DNA of 52,969 nucleotides from Rhizoclosmatium globosum (GCA_002104985.1 MCGO01000244.1:1-52969); one strand, 5' to 3'. Positions 34,669-46,039 are shown, counted from the stretch's first letter. The notes: generated by a model from the sequence alone, not told the origin. Numbers and translations are program-made.

Positions 34669-35455
34669 TTATATAGCAGCTTGGTTATCTTTTGATATTA
34701 TGGTAGACGTTGGTGACAAAGCTAATTTCCCGTCTGACGGAGTTTGAGAAGGCCTTGCTGATGCAGTTCCACAATTTGCAATCGCCCAATTCACGTACTC
34801 ATTGAATGACACTTTCCCATCCTTATTCACGTCTAATTCTTGTAACGTTGCCATGAGTGATTTCTTGGCCATTTTCTTTTTGACAAGATCAACATACAGG
34901 CTTTTGAATTCTCGAATGTCAATTATTCCGCTCCCGTCTTTGTCGAACCTGGTACATCAAAGTTAAATGGATATTTTTAAGGGTTTGGTACCTTTTGAAA
35001 TGTGTGAGATATCGATTCAGCTGGTCGATGTCTCCTTCACTGAGCTGTAGCGATTTAAACCGATCATCTTTCCTCCACCATTTGATAACTAAGAAAACAA
35101 TGTAAACATTGATATTTCATAGGAATAACGTTGAGAACTTACATTCATCGTACCCAAGAGTCCCATTCCCATCCATATCCAACAACTTGACATCCAGAGC
35201 TAGCTCCTGATCCGTCAAAAAGTATCCCATATCATAACACAAGTTCTTGAACTCGCTGATACTGATGCTCCCGCTTCCATCGTTATCGTATCGGTCAAAG
35301 AGTTGTCGCGCTTTGGAATGTGACATGACGGAAACGCTTTGAGCGCCGTTCGCGGTAACTGTTCGTCCGTTTTGAAACATTCCGAGACCTGAGGATTGGG
35401 TTGTTGTGCCGGGGAGTTCGGCTTGACCGGATCGTTGTGGCGGAAGGGGTGCCAT
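34669..35455 (-). CDS. EF-hand calcium-binding protein (four EF-hands)
   Basis: Three or four short exons from the ATG at 35453-35455. A low-complexity leader is followed by EF-hand loops DNDGSGSISISE, DMDGNGTLGYDE, a third formed as FDKDGSGIIDIRE (about 34950-34905), and DVNKDGKVSFNE. Between the second and third hands lies VIKWWRKDDRFK. All loops keep the Asp/Gly/Glu ligand positions, so calcium binding by all four is likely. About 200 residues, calmodulin-like in layout, but with a Ser/Thr-rich C-terminal tail. It is a calcium sensor or buffer of unknown partner. It converges with bZIP-like copy 6, leaving roughly 110 bases between stops. Confidence 0.82.
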
Positions 35456-36176
35456 TGTTTAGATTATGCGTCGTCTGACGAAGATTGAAGAAGTTGGAGC
35501 GTAAGAATCGAAGATATCTATGGTAGGAATAGGGCGGCCAGGAACGGAAACGGAGCCACTCGATCACAGTAGTGGAGTTTCTCGAACAAAACTGCATTCT
35601 TTTCTATATCCATTGTTCAACTTGTAGTCAAAATAAATCACATGAAACTTCCTGACACTTTACCACAGTAATACATATTCGCAGAGGGGGGTTTATCAAA
35701 AGAGCAACATTTTCTATAAATGGGTAAGGGGAAAAAGAGAATGTATGACTTCTTGGCAAAGGAAGAGTGCTAATTGTCTTGGTAACGATGAAATCGATAC
35801 CTGTGCGGATACAGGGTTGGCGTCTGTAGTAGTCAGTATATGTAGGTGGTTTGTTGTGGGGTTCATAATCCTGAAGGCTGTGCTCAAGTCTTTCATTCCT
35901 TCCTACCCTAACGCAACGACCAAATCAATGAAGAATAAAGAATATTTCCTTACGGCAACCCCACCCAGAGTCCAACTGTTACCATTTGTATGAATAAGAT
36001 TAAGATTTTGATGTTTGAATTGCACCGTTATAGGAACGTACACCTTGATATGATCCATTTCCTTATCAGGGATTTCATGAAAGAGGCACAACAAGAATTA
36101 AAATATACTCTATTTCGTTTATTATGATGATACAAAACAACAACAAAAAACTATGTAATCGACATGAAACCATATC
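35456..36176. other. Intergenic region without a supported gene
   Basis: About 720 bases between the EF-hand gene and the heme oxygenase. Short open frames exist on both strands, but none has a recognisable domain, splice context or paralogue in the window. The left part must contain the EF-hand promoter; the right part the heme oxygenase 3' region. Confidence 0.5.
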
Positions 36177-37030
36177 TCAAGCAGCCGCATTCCCACTGGG
36201 CAACGCTTCCTCGAATAACCCGATATTAAACACGAAACTCTGCTTCGCCTCCTGAATAAACGCATCACGATCCAAAAACACTTTCAGCCCTTCCTCCGTA
36301 TCCAACTTATCCAACAACCCACGATACAACACCTTAAACTCTCCATGATTCTCAATATCAGGAAACTCGTAGAAATCAAGACCCGCCCCAGTCTCCAAAC
36401 TCAACGACTTTGAAATCCGTTTCGCAATCATCTGACCACCAGACAAGTCACCCAAGTACCGAGAATACGTATGCGCAACGAGGAGTGTTGGATTCGTCAC
36501 AGAGAGTTGTCGGATTCTGTCGCAGTATGCTTTCACGGCTGGAGACCGTGTTGTCAAGCCTTCTTGGATCACGTCTTCATCTGCACCGTCAAACAGAAAG
36601 CGAATGTCTTTTTCGAGGCGGGAGGCGCGGTTTAGCTCTTTGGGGAAGTAGAAGCGGGAAATGACGGGATGCCCTTTGTTTGCGTCCATTGCGGCTTCGA
36701 GTTCGAGGTAGACTGGGTACAGGGCGAGGAGGTAGCTTTATGTTTGGAGAGATTGTTTAGAATTTTGGCGGATTATTGATGGTAGGTGACTTACTTCAAA
36801 TACAAGGGCCATGTAATTCGGGCTGAGAAGATGAGTTTGATGAGTTCACAGTTTTCGGCTTGCCGGTGAAGAGTCTTGGTTTCTTCCTTGATGACAGCAG
36901 AGAATGCTTGCTTCTCTACAGCAACTTCGGTGGTGGATGCTGCGGGTGGAGCTGTCACAGAAGCCTTTGGTGCAGAGCTCTTGTTGATTCGTTTAAGGCC
37001 AAAGAAGTTTAGAATGTTGTCAAGGATCAT
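36177..37030 (-). CDS. Heme oxygenase
   Basis: Cleaves heme to biliverdin, CO and ferrous iron, using electrons from a reductase. Two exons with an intron at about 36800-36738 give roughly 265 residues. The proximal heme ligand region is TKTLHRQAE, and the family signature is LLVAHTYSRYLGDLSGGQMIAK with the distal-helix GDLSGGQ. FYEFPDI and the C-terminal helices (FVFNIGLFEEAL) follow. No C-terminal membrane anchor is seen. The start at 37028-37030 is preferred. An in-frame ATG at 37315 exists, but a TATAAAA box lies only a few bases upstream of it, so transcripts probably start downstream of it. The 50-residue Ala/Ser-rich leader could be a targeting peptide. Confidence 0.88.
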
Positions 37031-37566
37031 TGTTTGGTTGGTTGTTTTGGATGCGGAAAGATTGAAGGAGGCGCTCGCTTTTTGTATTGTTTTTGGAGTC
37101 TGGAACTGGCTTATCCAATGGGATTCGAGAGTGGAGATGACCGGAAATTGATTCAAAATCAGGATGTCGAACCCTGTTGTTGATTCTGAATCATTGATTT
37201 GGAATCGAGTTCCGTGGTTGGTTCTTTCAAGAAATCCAATAACAGAAACATATTTACTAACTTGGGAGGATGGTCTAGGTATTGAGAGGACTTCTTGACA
37301 GTTGACATCAATCATTGTTTTATAAGAGTAAAATGATATCTTTCCCAGCGACGGTAAAATTATATTCCATCGTTTTACATCTTATAGTTCCTGAAGTTTT
37401 TCCAAGATAAGCTCATAGACTTGAATGTGAATGATCTCATCGCTGTTCAGACTCAGAGATACTTTGACTACTGTTCGTTGAAAAGTGCTTTGAGAAACAA
37501 ATGAAGACACAAAAGAAAAGAAAACACGATTCATCTCTGACCCTTCTCTGTTTTATTTTAACTTTG

Positions 37567-40434
37567 CTATGAAGATGGCAAGGAAATCTGACCCAAAAGT
37601 TCACTGAAATCAAGGTATCTATGAGCCTCCTGCAATTTTACGCACTCGGCGACAAATATGGCTTTTATCTCAACGATGGACAAACTTTGACGGTGTATTA
37701 CTTGTGGATAGGGATTTGGGTCAATATCAGTAATGCTTTTACCCCCTCTTGCTCGATCATTACTGGCTACGTATTGAACTGTCCGATTTGACTCAGAGTT
37801 CAGCTTGTTGGCGATGACGCAATTGGAAACTATCAAACCAATTAGAGCAGCTCCGCCCAAAACAACCTCTCCTGATACAACACTAGCAACTGCAGCAGGA
37901 CCAACGATCAAGTTTAGAGCTTCTCTGTCAATGAAGTGGAATGTTGTTTCATATACTGCAGTATCTGCACGCTTTCCACCAACAGACGAAATTCCAGCAT
38001 CTCCAGGTGGTCCCATCTCTCCCTTATTACCCTCCACAATAGCGACATACTTGGTACTGGCCATGGAAAACCATTTCATGAATCCTCCATATCCGCCAAA
38101 TCCACCAGCCCCACGAAGTCCAGAATCAATTCCACAAGATCCATGGTCACCATCACATTTCATAGTATATTCATAAGTGCAGATAGGTAGGTTGTCATAA
38201 GGTGAAGGAGCCATGTGCGGTCCAGTCCAAGTCAATCTGCATCTCTGGTTAATTCTCCAGCGATTCGGAGGCTCCTCTGGAAGATGTAGAGGCCAATGAA
38301 TTGTTGTGTTTTCCCAAAATACTGTGACAACTTCGTTGACAAAGTTGGCTCTTTGTGCGGCACTTACCACACCATCGACACCAGTGACTGCATCCTTTCC
38401 AGCTGCACCCTTTCCCCCAGCCTGCCCTGTTGAAGTAGCAAGGAATTGGACAGCTGGAGCAACTTGCCACCCTTCAAAGACCAGCGTTTGGCAGCTTTTG
38501 AACTTGATTGAGTTTTGTTTCTGATCGGGGAGAAGGAACTTTCCTGTATCAATTGACAGGAAATTCAACTTGTTGGTATACTTGTTCACTTCAATCTTTA
38601 AGAGAGCAGCAGGTGCTAGGAAATTTGATAGGGGCTTCAAGACAGCTTTGTGGGTGGCTGGATTTTCAGCAACAACTTTTCCTGACAATGAACGAATTGA
38701 ATAGAATCCTTCTTTTGTCTTTGATAGAATAAACACGTGTTTCTCGCAAAGTTTGTCCTTGTTTGTAACCAAAGAGTCCGTGTTGCCTTCGCCCCATGAG
38801 AGATACTCCCGTTACAAGAAACCAAAGATATTGGAATATTGAGAATGGATGGTAGACTTGCCTGAGTCATATCACGTGGAGCAAGATGGTTGAAAATTGC
38901 AAAAAAGTGACCACCTCCATTTCCTGGCAATCCACGCTCGGCTTTTGTAGCATCTGTCGACTTTGGTCTTTCATTAAGTATCTTGTTGGCGGAGAGATTG
39001 AAAATACTGGTAACGCCTTCTTTGATATTGAATTCCCAAGTAGGGGAAATGATGACAAGGTCCATCCAGTTTGCGACTGGTATGTCGATAACAATAGACT
39101 CATAAGCGATGAGAATGACTTTCTTCAAATCATTGTTGAAATATTCGGTGCAGTCGCTGATCTTGAATGAGATTCCAGAAATAACTGTGGTCCCTCTGTC
39201 AGACGTTATGAACCGGAATTGATTTCTCAGTTGATGTGAAGATTGAACAATGTTTCTCCACTGTAATATCGCAGGGTTTGCAGTTATCCAATCCGACCTC
39301 TTCCAAGCCACATCCTGATTCATAGTTTCAAGCAAATGGAGCCTATTGATATGCGTGTAAAATATTTCTTGGTCAAGTTTGACACCAAACTCATTCAACT
39401 TGGACAAGAGTGTTGAAAACAACAGTTTAGTGTCAGATTCAAACCACATCAGAAATTCAGAAACCTTATGCCACAAGATTGTAGCAGTATTGGCACCAAT
39501 CAATCCAACTAACTCAGATTCAACCAGCTTTCCGGCAATTGATTTGGCCTTCAGGGTGAGACGTTGGAGCAAAATCTGGACTTCTGAATCCCATTCACAA
39601 TTGTAAAGAGGGGCACTTGGAGTCAACTCATTCAACCCAGTAGTAATGGCATCTTGAATATTTTTGTTTTGCGTAATGTATTGACCAGGTTGTTGAGGAC
39701 TGGGCATAAAGAACGACTTGATCTTTTTGCTTGTAAATTCTGCAGTCAAATCTTCAGGACTAGGCTTTTGAAAGGTTCCTCCCTTTGTATAAACAACAAT
39801 GCTGTTTGTTTCAGACACAAAATCAGAATTGATGATTCTTTGGAAGCTTGCACCGCGCCCATACACCCGGGGATGGATTTGTACCAGAATGAGCTTTACT
39901 TTGCGTTTGTTGTTGAAGAACGCTCTGTAAATGAATCCAATCAAGAGCTTATAATATGGTCCGCGAGTGTCATCAGGTCCCCTGAATTGAATCCCAATTA
40001 AATTCATTGTTAAATTAATCAAAAATGACAACTTACGGCAAATCAACCACCAGAATTCCGTTGGACAGCAATAGGAAGGAGGGAAACAGAGTGTGAGAGT
40101 GATAACCTTTACCAATTTGGAATCCTCCGGATCTGCATTCAATATCTCCCTCCTCCGTAACAATCAATTCATGCGAATTAAACTGAGCATTCAGAAGTGT
40201 AGACTTTCCATGACCCGATTCTCCAATAGCAAGCACCATATCTGTACCACTGAAACAGTCCAACATATGCTGAGTCTGTTGCAAGGGATTCAGAATAGAA
40301 TCTAACTGTGCTTCGGTGCATTCTTTGGTGTTGTCATCTTTGCTCAAGGCATCTGCAAGCTCCGAGATATTTTTTACATCCTCCTGAGTGAGAGACGTTG
40401 GATTCACAGCAACAGGATCATTTTTTTGAGTCAT
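37567..40434 (-). CDS. Dynamin/GBP-like P-loop GTPase with Gly-rich segments and C-terminal hydrophobic helices
   Basis: Three exons (40434-40037, 39981-38862, 38805-37567) give 918 residues. The second intron has a GC donor (CAG|GCAAGT). The G1 P-loop is GESGHGKSTLLNA (residues about 69-81). G3 is DLPG followed by PDDTRG, reminiscent of dynamin-superfamily or guanylate-binding proteins. A large helical region follows. Four Gly-rich or collagen-like stretches are spaced through the C-terminal half (GLPGNGGGHFF, GQAGGKGAAG, GLRGAGGFGGYGG, GEMGPPGDAG). A repeat-containing stretch (FYSIRSLSGKVVAEN) may be a beta-trefoil. Near the C-terminus are hydrophobic segments (AAVASVV, GGAALIGLIVSNCVI). 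I know no family with this exact combination. It is divergent from the coiled-coil gene at 40631, with 196 bases between starts. Confidence 0.72.
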
Positions 40435-40630
40435 TTTCAGGGTGAAATTGTTTATCCAATGAGTTGGTATATGAAGGACATGCTTGGAACCATTACCGTT
40501 AGAGCCAATCAAAAGCAACAAGGTTTAACCGTTGACATTGCTCACTGTTAAGAATGACAATATCTAACTGTTGCTAAACCGTTAAGAATAATAAAGCCCC
40601 AATTTGCAAGGAAACCAGAGGATCAAAATT
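40435..40630. promoter_or_regulatory. Shared divergent promoter with AACCGTT-type repeats
   Basis: 196 bases separate the two ATGs. It contains TACCGTTAG, TTAACCGTTGA, TAACTGTTGC and AAACCGTTAAG, plus two GTTAAGAAT copies. These resemble MYB-type sites (YAACNG). AATAATAAAG near 40586 may serve as TATA for the plus-strand gene. Confidence 0.45.
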
Positions 40631-42746
40631 ATGCAGGAAATACTGAATCCAACGTTTGCCACTTTGTGTGACACAATTGTCCGTATCAACAAGTCACACC
40701 TGCTACTCACAGCTCAGCGACTCAACTCTTTAAATCAAGTAACCGACTTAATTGTTGCTGCCGTTGAGAGGCAGGAGATTGGAACCGCAGAGGCCGAAGC
40801 ACTATTGACATATTCATCTCTGACGGCAGCAGCCACTTCGCAGTTCTCCGCTTCAGCCTTCCTTAGTGGTAGCAATGCATTTGAAGCCATGCTTTTGGCT
40901 GCAGCAACCGTTGAAGACAAAATGCACCAAATCTCGAAAGCTAAATCTGAAATGAACCAAGTTGAGGGCATCCGCCAACGATATTTTGCCTTGAATAATC
41001 TCGTCACTTCACACAAAAACTCTCTCTCCAGAGCTCTAAACACTGTCGTTAACAAGATTGAGCAAGCCTTGCACAACTTAACAACTCAAATTGAAGAGAA
41101 ATTGAATGAAGCCGACATCAACTACTCCGAGGTGATAAGTTCCTATGACTGAACCTCGCTAGTTCTAAATTCCAAATCAACAGCTCAAAGAAGCGCAAAA
41201 TTTGTTAGAAGATGCTGCCAAAATGGCCCTCGTTATCGGAATCTTGGATATGTTTGGAGGATTACTGAGCGGAGCAGGTCCAATAGGCCAAATAGCTGCG
41301 GGTGCTGTTGGAATTGTTTCAGACCAGTTACGGATCCATCCACCTTCCATCCCAACCACTGAATTCATTGGTCCAACTGGAACAATTGGAATTGAGAAGC
41401 TCAAAACGCACAGACGCCACCAAAAAATCAAACCTCCAACTCAACTCATCGATCGAACAAACGCGAAAAAAATTCCTCCAAGTCAAGATTATGCAAAAGA
41501 TGTGCAAGATGACGTGGAAAAGATGAAACGTGCCGGTCTGTGGAACAGTGCCGCCGTTGGCATTGCGACTGTGCGGCGTCTGTTGCAACATGGATTAGAC
41601 TTGGCCAAGAACCAAGAACTTCATCAAAACGAAATCAAGCAAATTGAGCAATCGCAAAAGGAACTCAAGGACTTTATTGGAAAGCTGCATGAGAAGCAGG
41701 GGAATTTGGCCTCTTCAATGGTTTCAGTTTTGAACCAACTGAACCAAATCATCTCGAACGTTACCAGGGACAATAATAGCTTTCAACAAGGTCTTATCGA
41801 GATTGAAAACAATTTCTCTGATGTGAAATTGACTCTCTCGGAGTTCACCCAAAACCTCTCCGACTTTCTCACTGGCTTTGATGATCTCAAAGTGTCTGTT
41901 TTAAGTACCATATCAACCCTTAACACAATAATTGACAATATTTTCACATTTTATCGGTCTTTAGAATCCGAAAAGACAACTACGCAAATTCTCTCTGTTA
42001 TACTCTCCTCTGGATCCTGGCTAAAGACCATGCATCCTGAGCTTCTTAGCATTGAAGAATCCTACTACTCTTGTATTTCACACTTTCAAAGACAGCTGTT
42101 ACTTCGCTCCTTTAACATCTGGGATCTATCTGGAACTTATTCAGAGTACTTGAAGCTACTGGATAACTCTCAGCCTCTTGCTGTTGTTGTTGAAAAACTC
42201 AAACACTCTTACACCGCTTCTACTCTCTCTATTTCAAACAGCAATCAAAAGTTTGCATGGATGGAAGAGGCGTCAGTGCATCCTGTGTTTCAATATCGTT
42301 TTTCAGATTTGGAGAAGGATCAGCTAAATCGAGGGGAAAGAGTATGGATGACAATATCACAAGGTATTGTAATGGAAAGCTGTCAATTACCAAGTCTTGA
42401 GAGCTTGAGCCACTTGCGCATGAAAGATATTTCATTTAGTGTCAATCCAGAGGGTTGCAACGGCGTTGAATACGTTATTGGCTTTAGAAGGCTAGATTAC
42501 GGCTTGATTGAGGAGGACAAGGATGAGATTGTGTTGAAGCAAGTTCCGTTCATTCCGCCTGTTGCGTTCGTGTTTTCTGGCACAGCTGTTGACCAGCAGT
42601 TGGCATCAATCAACAAAGGCGGAAAGTATTTATTGAGTCCCATGGGTCACTGGTTTTTGGAGATGAAAGGAGGACAGAGAGAATATGCTGCTGCTCCTAG
42701 TAAGCTTTTGTGTAGCGCTCGGTTGAGTTGGCGAACGAGAAAATAA
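40631..42746 (+). CDS. Coiled-coil protein with hydrophobic hairpin (alpha-helical membrane-inserting type architecture)
   Basis: Exons 40631-41131 and 41184-42746 give 687 residues. An Ala-rich helical region (residues 1-165, few helix breakers) leads into a Gly-rich hydrophobic segment (about 179-215, ALVIGILDMFGGLL, GQIAAGAVGIV). A basic linker, a long coiled coil (about 270-410, NQLNQIISNV, LSTISTLNTIID), and a C-terminal beta-rich region follow. Helices flanking a hydrophobic hairpin are seen in alpha-helical pore-forming and membrane-remodelling proteins; that similarity is architectural only and I cannot name a family. No signal peptide. Divergent transcription with the GTPase gene suggests joint action on membranes, which is inference. 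Confidence 0.68.
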
Positions 42747-42764
42747 ATGTTTCTTTGACTGGTG

Positions 42765-42776
42765 TAGCTGTCACGT
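42765..42776. promoter_or_regulatory. G-box palindrome upstream of bZIP-like copy 7
   Basis: GTCACGTGTCAC contains CACGTG, a classic bZIP or bHLH site, about 110 bases before the ATG of copy 7. A second ACGT core (CTACGTGTG) lies about 45 bases downstream. Confidence 0.35.
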
Positions 42777-42878
42777 GTCACGAATAAAGTCATGATTGAG
42801 TTTCTAAAACTACGTGTGCATTCACATGGCTTTGAGGTGTTCTGATTTTATTACCCTAACTACAAGATTCCTCCCCAA

Positions 42879-44445
42879 ATGTCCGATGCTTCCAAGCCAT
42901 ACAATCCACACACAAACCGAGGCCGAAAGAGAACTGATGCCGATGCACCGTCGAAGCGAAGTGGCCAAATGAGGGAAGTCCAACGAGGTTCGCACTGTGA
43001 TACTTTGAGTATTCGTAGTACGTACTAGTACTAACACCCGCCACTCGACACACCAGCACACCGAGAGCGCAAGAAAGCATACGTAGTTGGTCTTGAAGAA
43101 CGAGTGAAGGAACTCGAGGCTCTGTTCGGATCAGGAACCACGCCCACTTCGACTGCCCAACCTGCCTCGCTCGTCGCTGGCCACACCGGCGCAAGAAACG
43201 AGTACATTCGAGGCCTTGAATCGATGGCGGCGTCGCTGAAGGACGAAAACAGGAATCTGCGGTTGAAACTGGCAACGTTTGACGTGCACTTTGGTCTTGA
43301 AGGGGGAAATGGAGGGCAGGATGAATATGAAGGTTTGGATGATGTGCTTGGACTTGGGTCTGGTGATGGAGGAGTAGCTGGAGGTGGATGGGGTGTGTGT
43401 GTAGATCCAGGATGCACGGCTGAACGAATGAAGGTACTGGCTCTCGAAGGACGGATTCTGCTACTAGAAAATGATCTGGATAAGAGTCGGAAAGAGTGTA
43501 TGGAGTTAAAGAAGAGGTTGGGCAGTGAAGGACCTGCGGGAATGGACACAACAAACTCAACTCTCAGTTTGGGCATGTTCGATGAATTGGACATGTACCT
43601 TGAAAAATTGGATGGAACTGAAGGATACGAGGATACTAATATACCCCCTCCGCCGGAAGTGGAGACTTCTCGTCTTGCTCTCAAAGCACTTCCTTCGTTA
43701 CGGAACTCGGGAGCTACCGTTGATAGACTGGCGCAAATGGTTCAAGTTCGTATAGTCACTCTTTCAAAGCTTCAACTATTCTTGGCTGACGACGCTATTT
43801 ATAATACGGTAGATGGCTCACGCGAACATGCAAACGTGCAGGAAACCGAGGAATCCGCAACTACTCAAGTTGCTTCTGTTTGAAATGTACAAGACGTATA
43901 ATGCGTTGCTGGATGAATGCTCCATCATCGATCGTATGAAGATTGTTGAGATAACTGCTTTGTTCAACATTCGAAATCGGATCTCGCAGTTTGTGAGTAC
44001 CTTTTCGTTCTTGCATCGTTTTGTAGAGTTAACGAATATCTGGCCACATCAGAAATACACTGGAATCTTTCTCGAAATGCTTCAATCCAACAACATGATT
44101 CCAACGCCACCACCCAACACCCCTGAACTTGATTTCTCAACCCTTCCTGCATCTCTACACACAAAACTTTCTCTTCTTAAATCATCCCTTCTCTCCATTC
44201 CGTCCTTCCACTCCTCCGAACCTTTAATAACAACTCTCTGCCAAGTCTGGGCTCGCACTGTACAATTCAAAGACGTACATAGTTTCATGCAAATTCATAT
44301 CTGTATGATGCAGCTCGAAGAAGTCTGTGGAGAGTCGTTGGAGGATCATACACGGTTTTTGTCCGTGTTCCAGACTGCGAGGGAAGGGATGAGGAAAGAG
44401 TTGGATGAGATTGCGAAGGAGATGGAGAAGGTTGCGTTGGCATAA
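42879..44445 (+). CDS. bZIP-like regulator with Met in place of the invariant Asn, copy 7
   Basis: The ATG at 42879 starts MSDASKPYNPHTNRGRKR. Basic region KRSGQMREVQR, then an intron, then AHRERKKAY: the intron splits the basic region, unlike copies 1-6. Met sits at the Asn position. Zipper from LEERVKELEALF; a second helical region follows (MASLKDENRNLRLKL). The Cys pair is CVDPGC, with four residues between instead of two. ELYGP is not preserved, but LALKALPSLRNSG aligns with RTIPSLKGS. The C-terminal domain is diverged (HICMMQLEEVCGESLEDHT). With copy 8 it forms a separate subgroup beyond the GTPase pair. Exon borders after 43740 are approximate. Confidence 0.72.
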
Positions 44446-44488
44446 TATAAGTTATAAATAATGCAGTTAATTCTTGATTTGAAACAAG

Positions 44489-45780
44489 ATGGATTCAGAC
44501 TCTGACGCCCCAGTTACACCCACCGGCCTTGACAAGCCATACAACCCGCACAGCAACCGAGGCCGAAAGAGAACTGATGCGGAGGCTCCCTCGAAACGCA
44601 GTGGACAAATGAGGGAAGCACAGCGAGGTAACACCCAACTACCAACTACCTCTCACACTACAACTCATCCATCCATTAGCCCATCGAGAGCGTAAGAAGA
44701 TGTATCTAATGGATCTTGAAGCAAAGGCAAAAGAATTGGATCTTGTCAAGGCAAAGCTCGAATTGGCTGAACTGAAACTGGCATCTTTGGGTTCCTCACC
44801 TTCTCCTTCATCACACTCAATATGCTCAAATCCATCGTGTGCCCAGCGTATCGCTCACCTGGAAAACATGGTTTCGCAGCTCCAATATGAAGCCCAATCT
44901 TGGTCACTCCTCCAGAATCCATCAAACCATTATCAACAACAGAACCAGCAATTGCCCCTCCATTTACCGCCAAACCAAATCACATTACTCGACGATTTAT
45001 TAAACAACAATTCAATGATTGCATCCGAGATTCTGTTTGGTCCTGTCGATGTGACCCCCTTCCACAATCTCAAATCTCTCGATTCCCTTAAAGACACGCA
45101 CGTGCCCGATACACTCGTCGAATTAACTCTGGCCCACACGAAAATCACTCAAACAAGTCAACTCAAACTCATGTTCTTCAAAATCATACAGGCGTTGAAC
45201 GATATGTTTGATAATTGCAGTATTCTGGATCGTGTCAAGGCGGCGGAATTCGTGGCGATTTTCTTGGAACGGAATCCGAATCATTTTGTTGAGTTGTTTT
45301 AATAATTCAAATGCGTGGGTGGGTGGATACTGACTTATTGAGGTAGAGATATATTTCTCAGTTCTGGTCGAGTCTCGTCAAGACTCCTGCGAGGTCGATT
45401 GAGCAGCAGCAACAGCGGCCTGAACGGCTAAAAACCAAGAGTTTCACTCTCCTGAGGTCTTCGCTTCTCTCTATACCCAGTCTCTCTGCTGCCGAAACTC
45501 AGATAGACGAATTTTGCCACGTTATGGTAACACGCGCTTCTTACCCCCTTCTCTTCTCTAACCTGTTCCATTCGGGGCAAACTAGGCGCACGCTCTCGAA
45601 GAACAAGACCCTGAATCATTCTTCCATGCCCACGCAGCCATTTCCGAACTTGAAGCTCTGTGTGTCAGCGTCGAAGACCGGACAAAGTTCTTGATGACGT
45701 TTGAAGCGGCACGGGAAGGGAATAAACGGGATATGGCGAGTTTGATACAGAAGATGGAGGAGAATGGGATTCAAGATTGA
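44489..45780 (+). CDS. bZIP-like regulator with Met in place of the invariant Asn, copy 8
   Basis: The ATG at 44489 starts MDSDSDAPVTPTGLDKPYNP. Basic region KRSGQMREAQR is split by an intron at the same codon as in copy 7, then AHRERKKMYL. Zipper from LEAKAKELDLVKAKL; Cys pair CSNPSC; a Gln/Asn-rich linker; then SEILFGPVDV aligning with SEELYGPVEV. The C-terminal domain has LDRVKAAEFVAIFLERNPNHF, LLSIPSL, DEFCHVM and SVEDRTKFL, ending at 45778-45780. The second intron would use GTTGAG, an uncommon donor, where other copies have GTGAG. Its start lies about 40 bases after the stop of copy 7. Confidence 0.74.
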
Positions 45781-45968
45781 TTGTTATTTTTCGTTTCTTT
45801 GGGTTTTGGGAATAAATAGCTGTTGTGGATGTGGTCTGCTGTTTGGGGGCTGGGTGTGATTTTGTTGGTATTGGAATATGAAATTGAAGGCTGAGATGGG
45901 AGTTGAGCCTTGGATGATTTTGGAGGCTATTGTGTCGGCCTCCAGGCTGCAGGGGCTATCGCTGAAAC

Positions 45969-45977
45969 CATAAAAAG
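45969..45977 (+). promoter_or_regulatory. TATA-like box of the 46040 small gene
   Basis: CATAAAAAG lies 71 bases before the ATG at 46040, the same spacing range (63-79) as in the other small genes. No AACCCTA motif is evident here. Confidence 0.42.
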
Positions 45978-46039
45978 AGGGGAGTATTGGCCGTTGTTTG
46001 CTTCAGCAACAAAACTATTCATCACACGATTTCAGCAAA

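Noticed and set aside
35714..35993. Short open frames in the EF-hand to heme oxygenase gap
   Set aside because: No start support, no domain and no paralogue. Treated as non-coding.
37031..37315. N-terminal extension of heme oxygenase from the ATG at 37315
   Set aside because: A TATAAAA box sits only a few bases upstream of this ATG, so it would lie outside the transcript. The extension has no similarity to heme oxygenases. Kept only as an alternative.
43031..43684. 217-residue minus-strand frame opposite bZIP-like copy 7
   Set aside because: Shadow of the copy 7 exon, with Ser/Pro-rich composition derived from the antisense strand.
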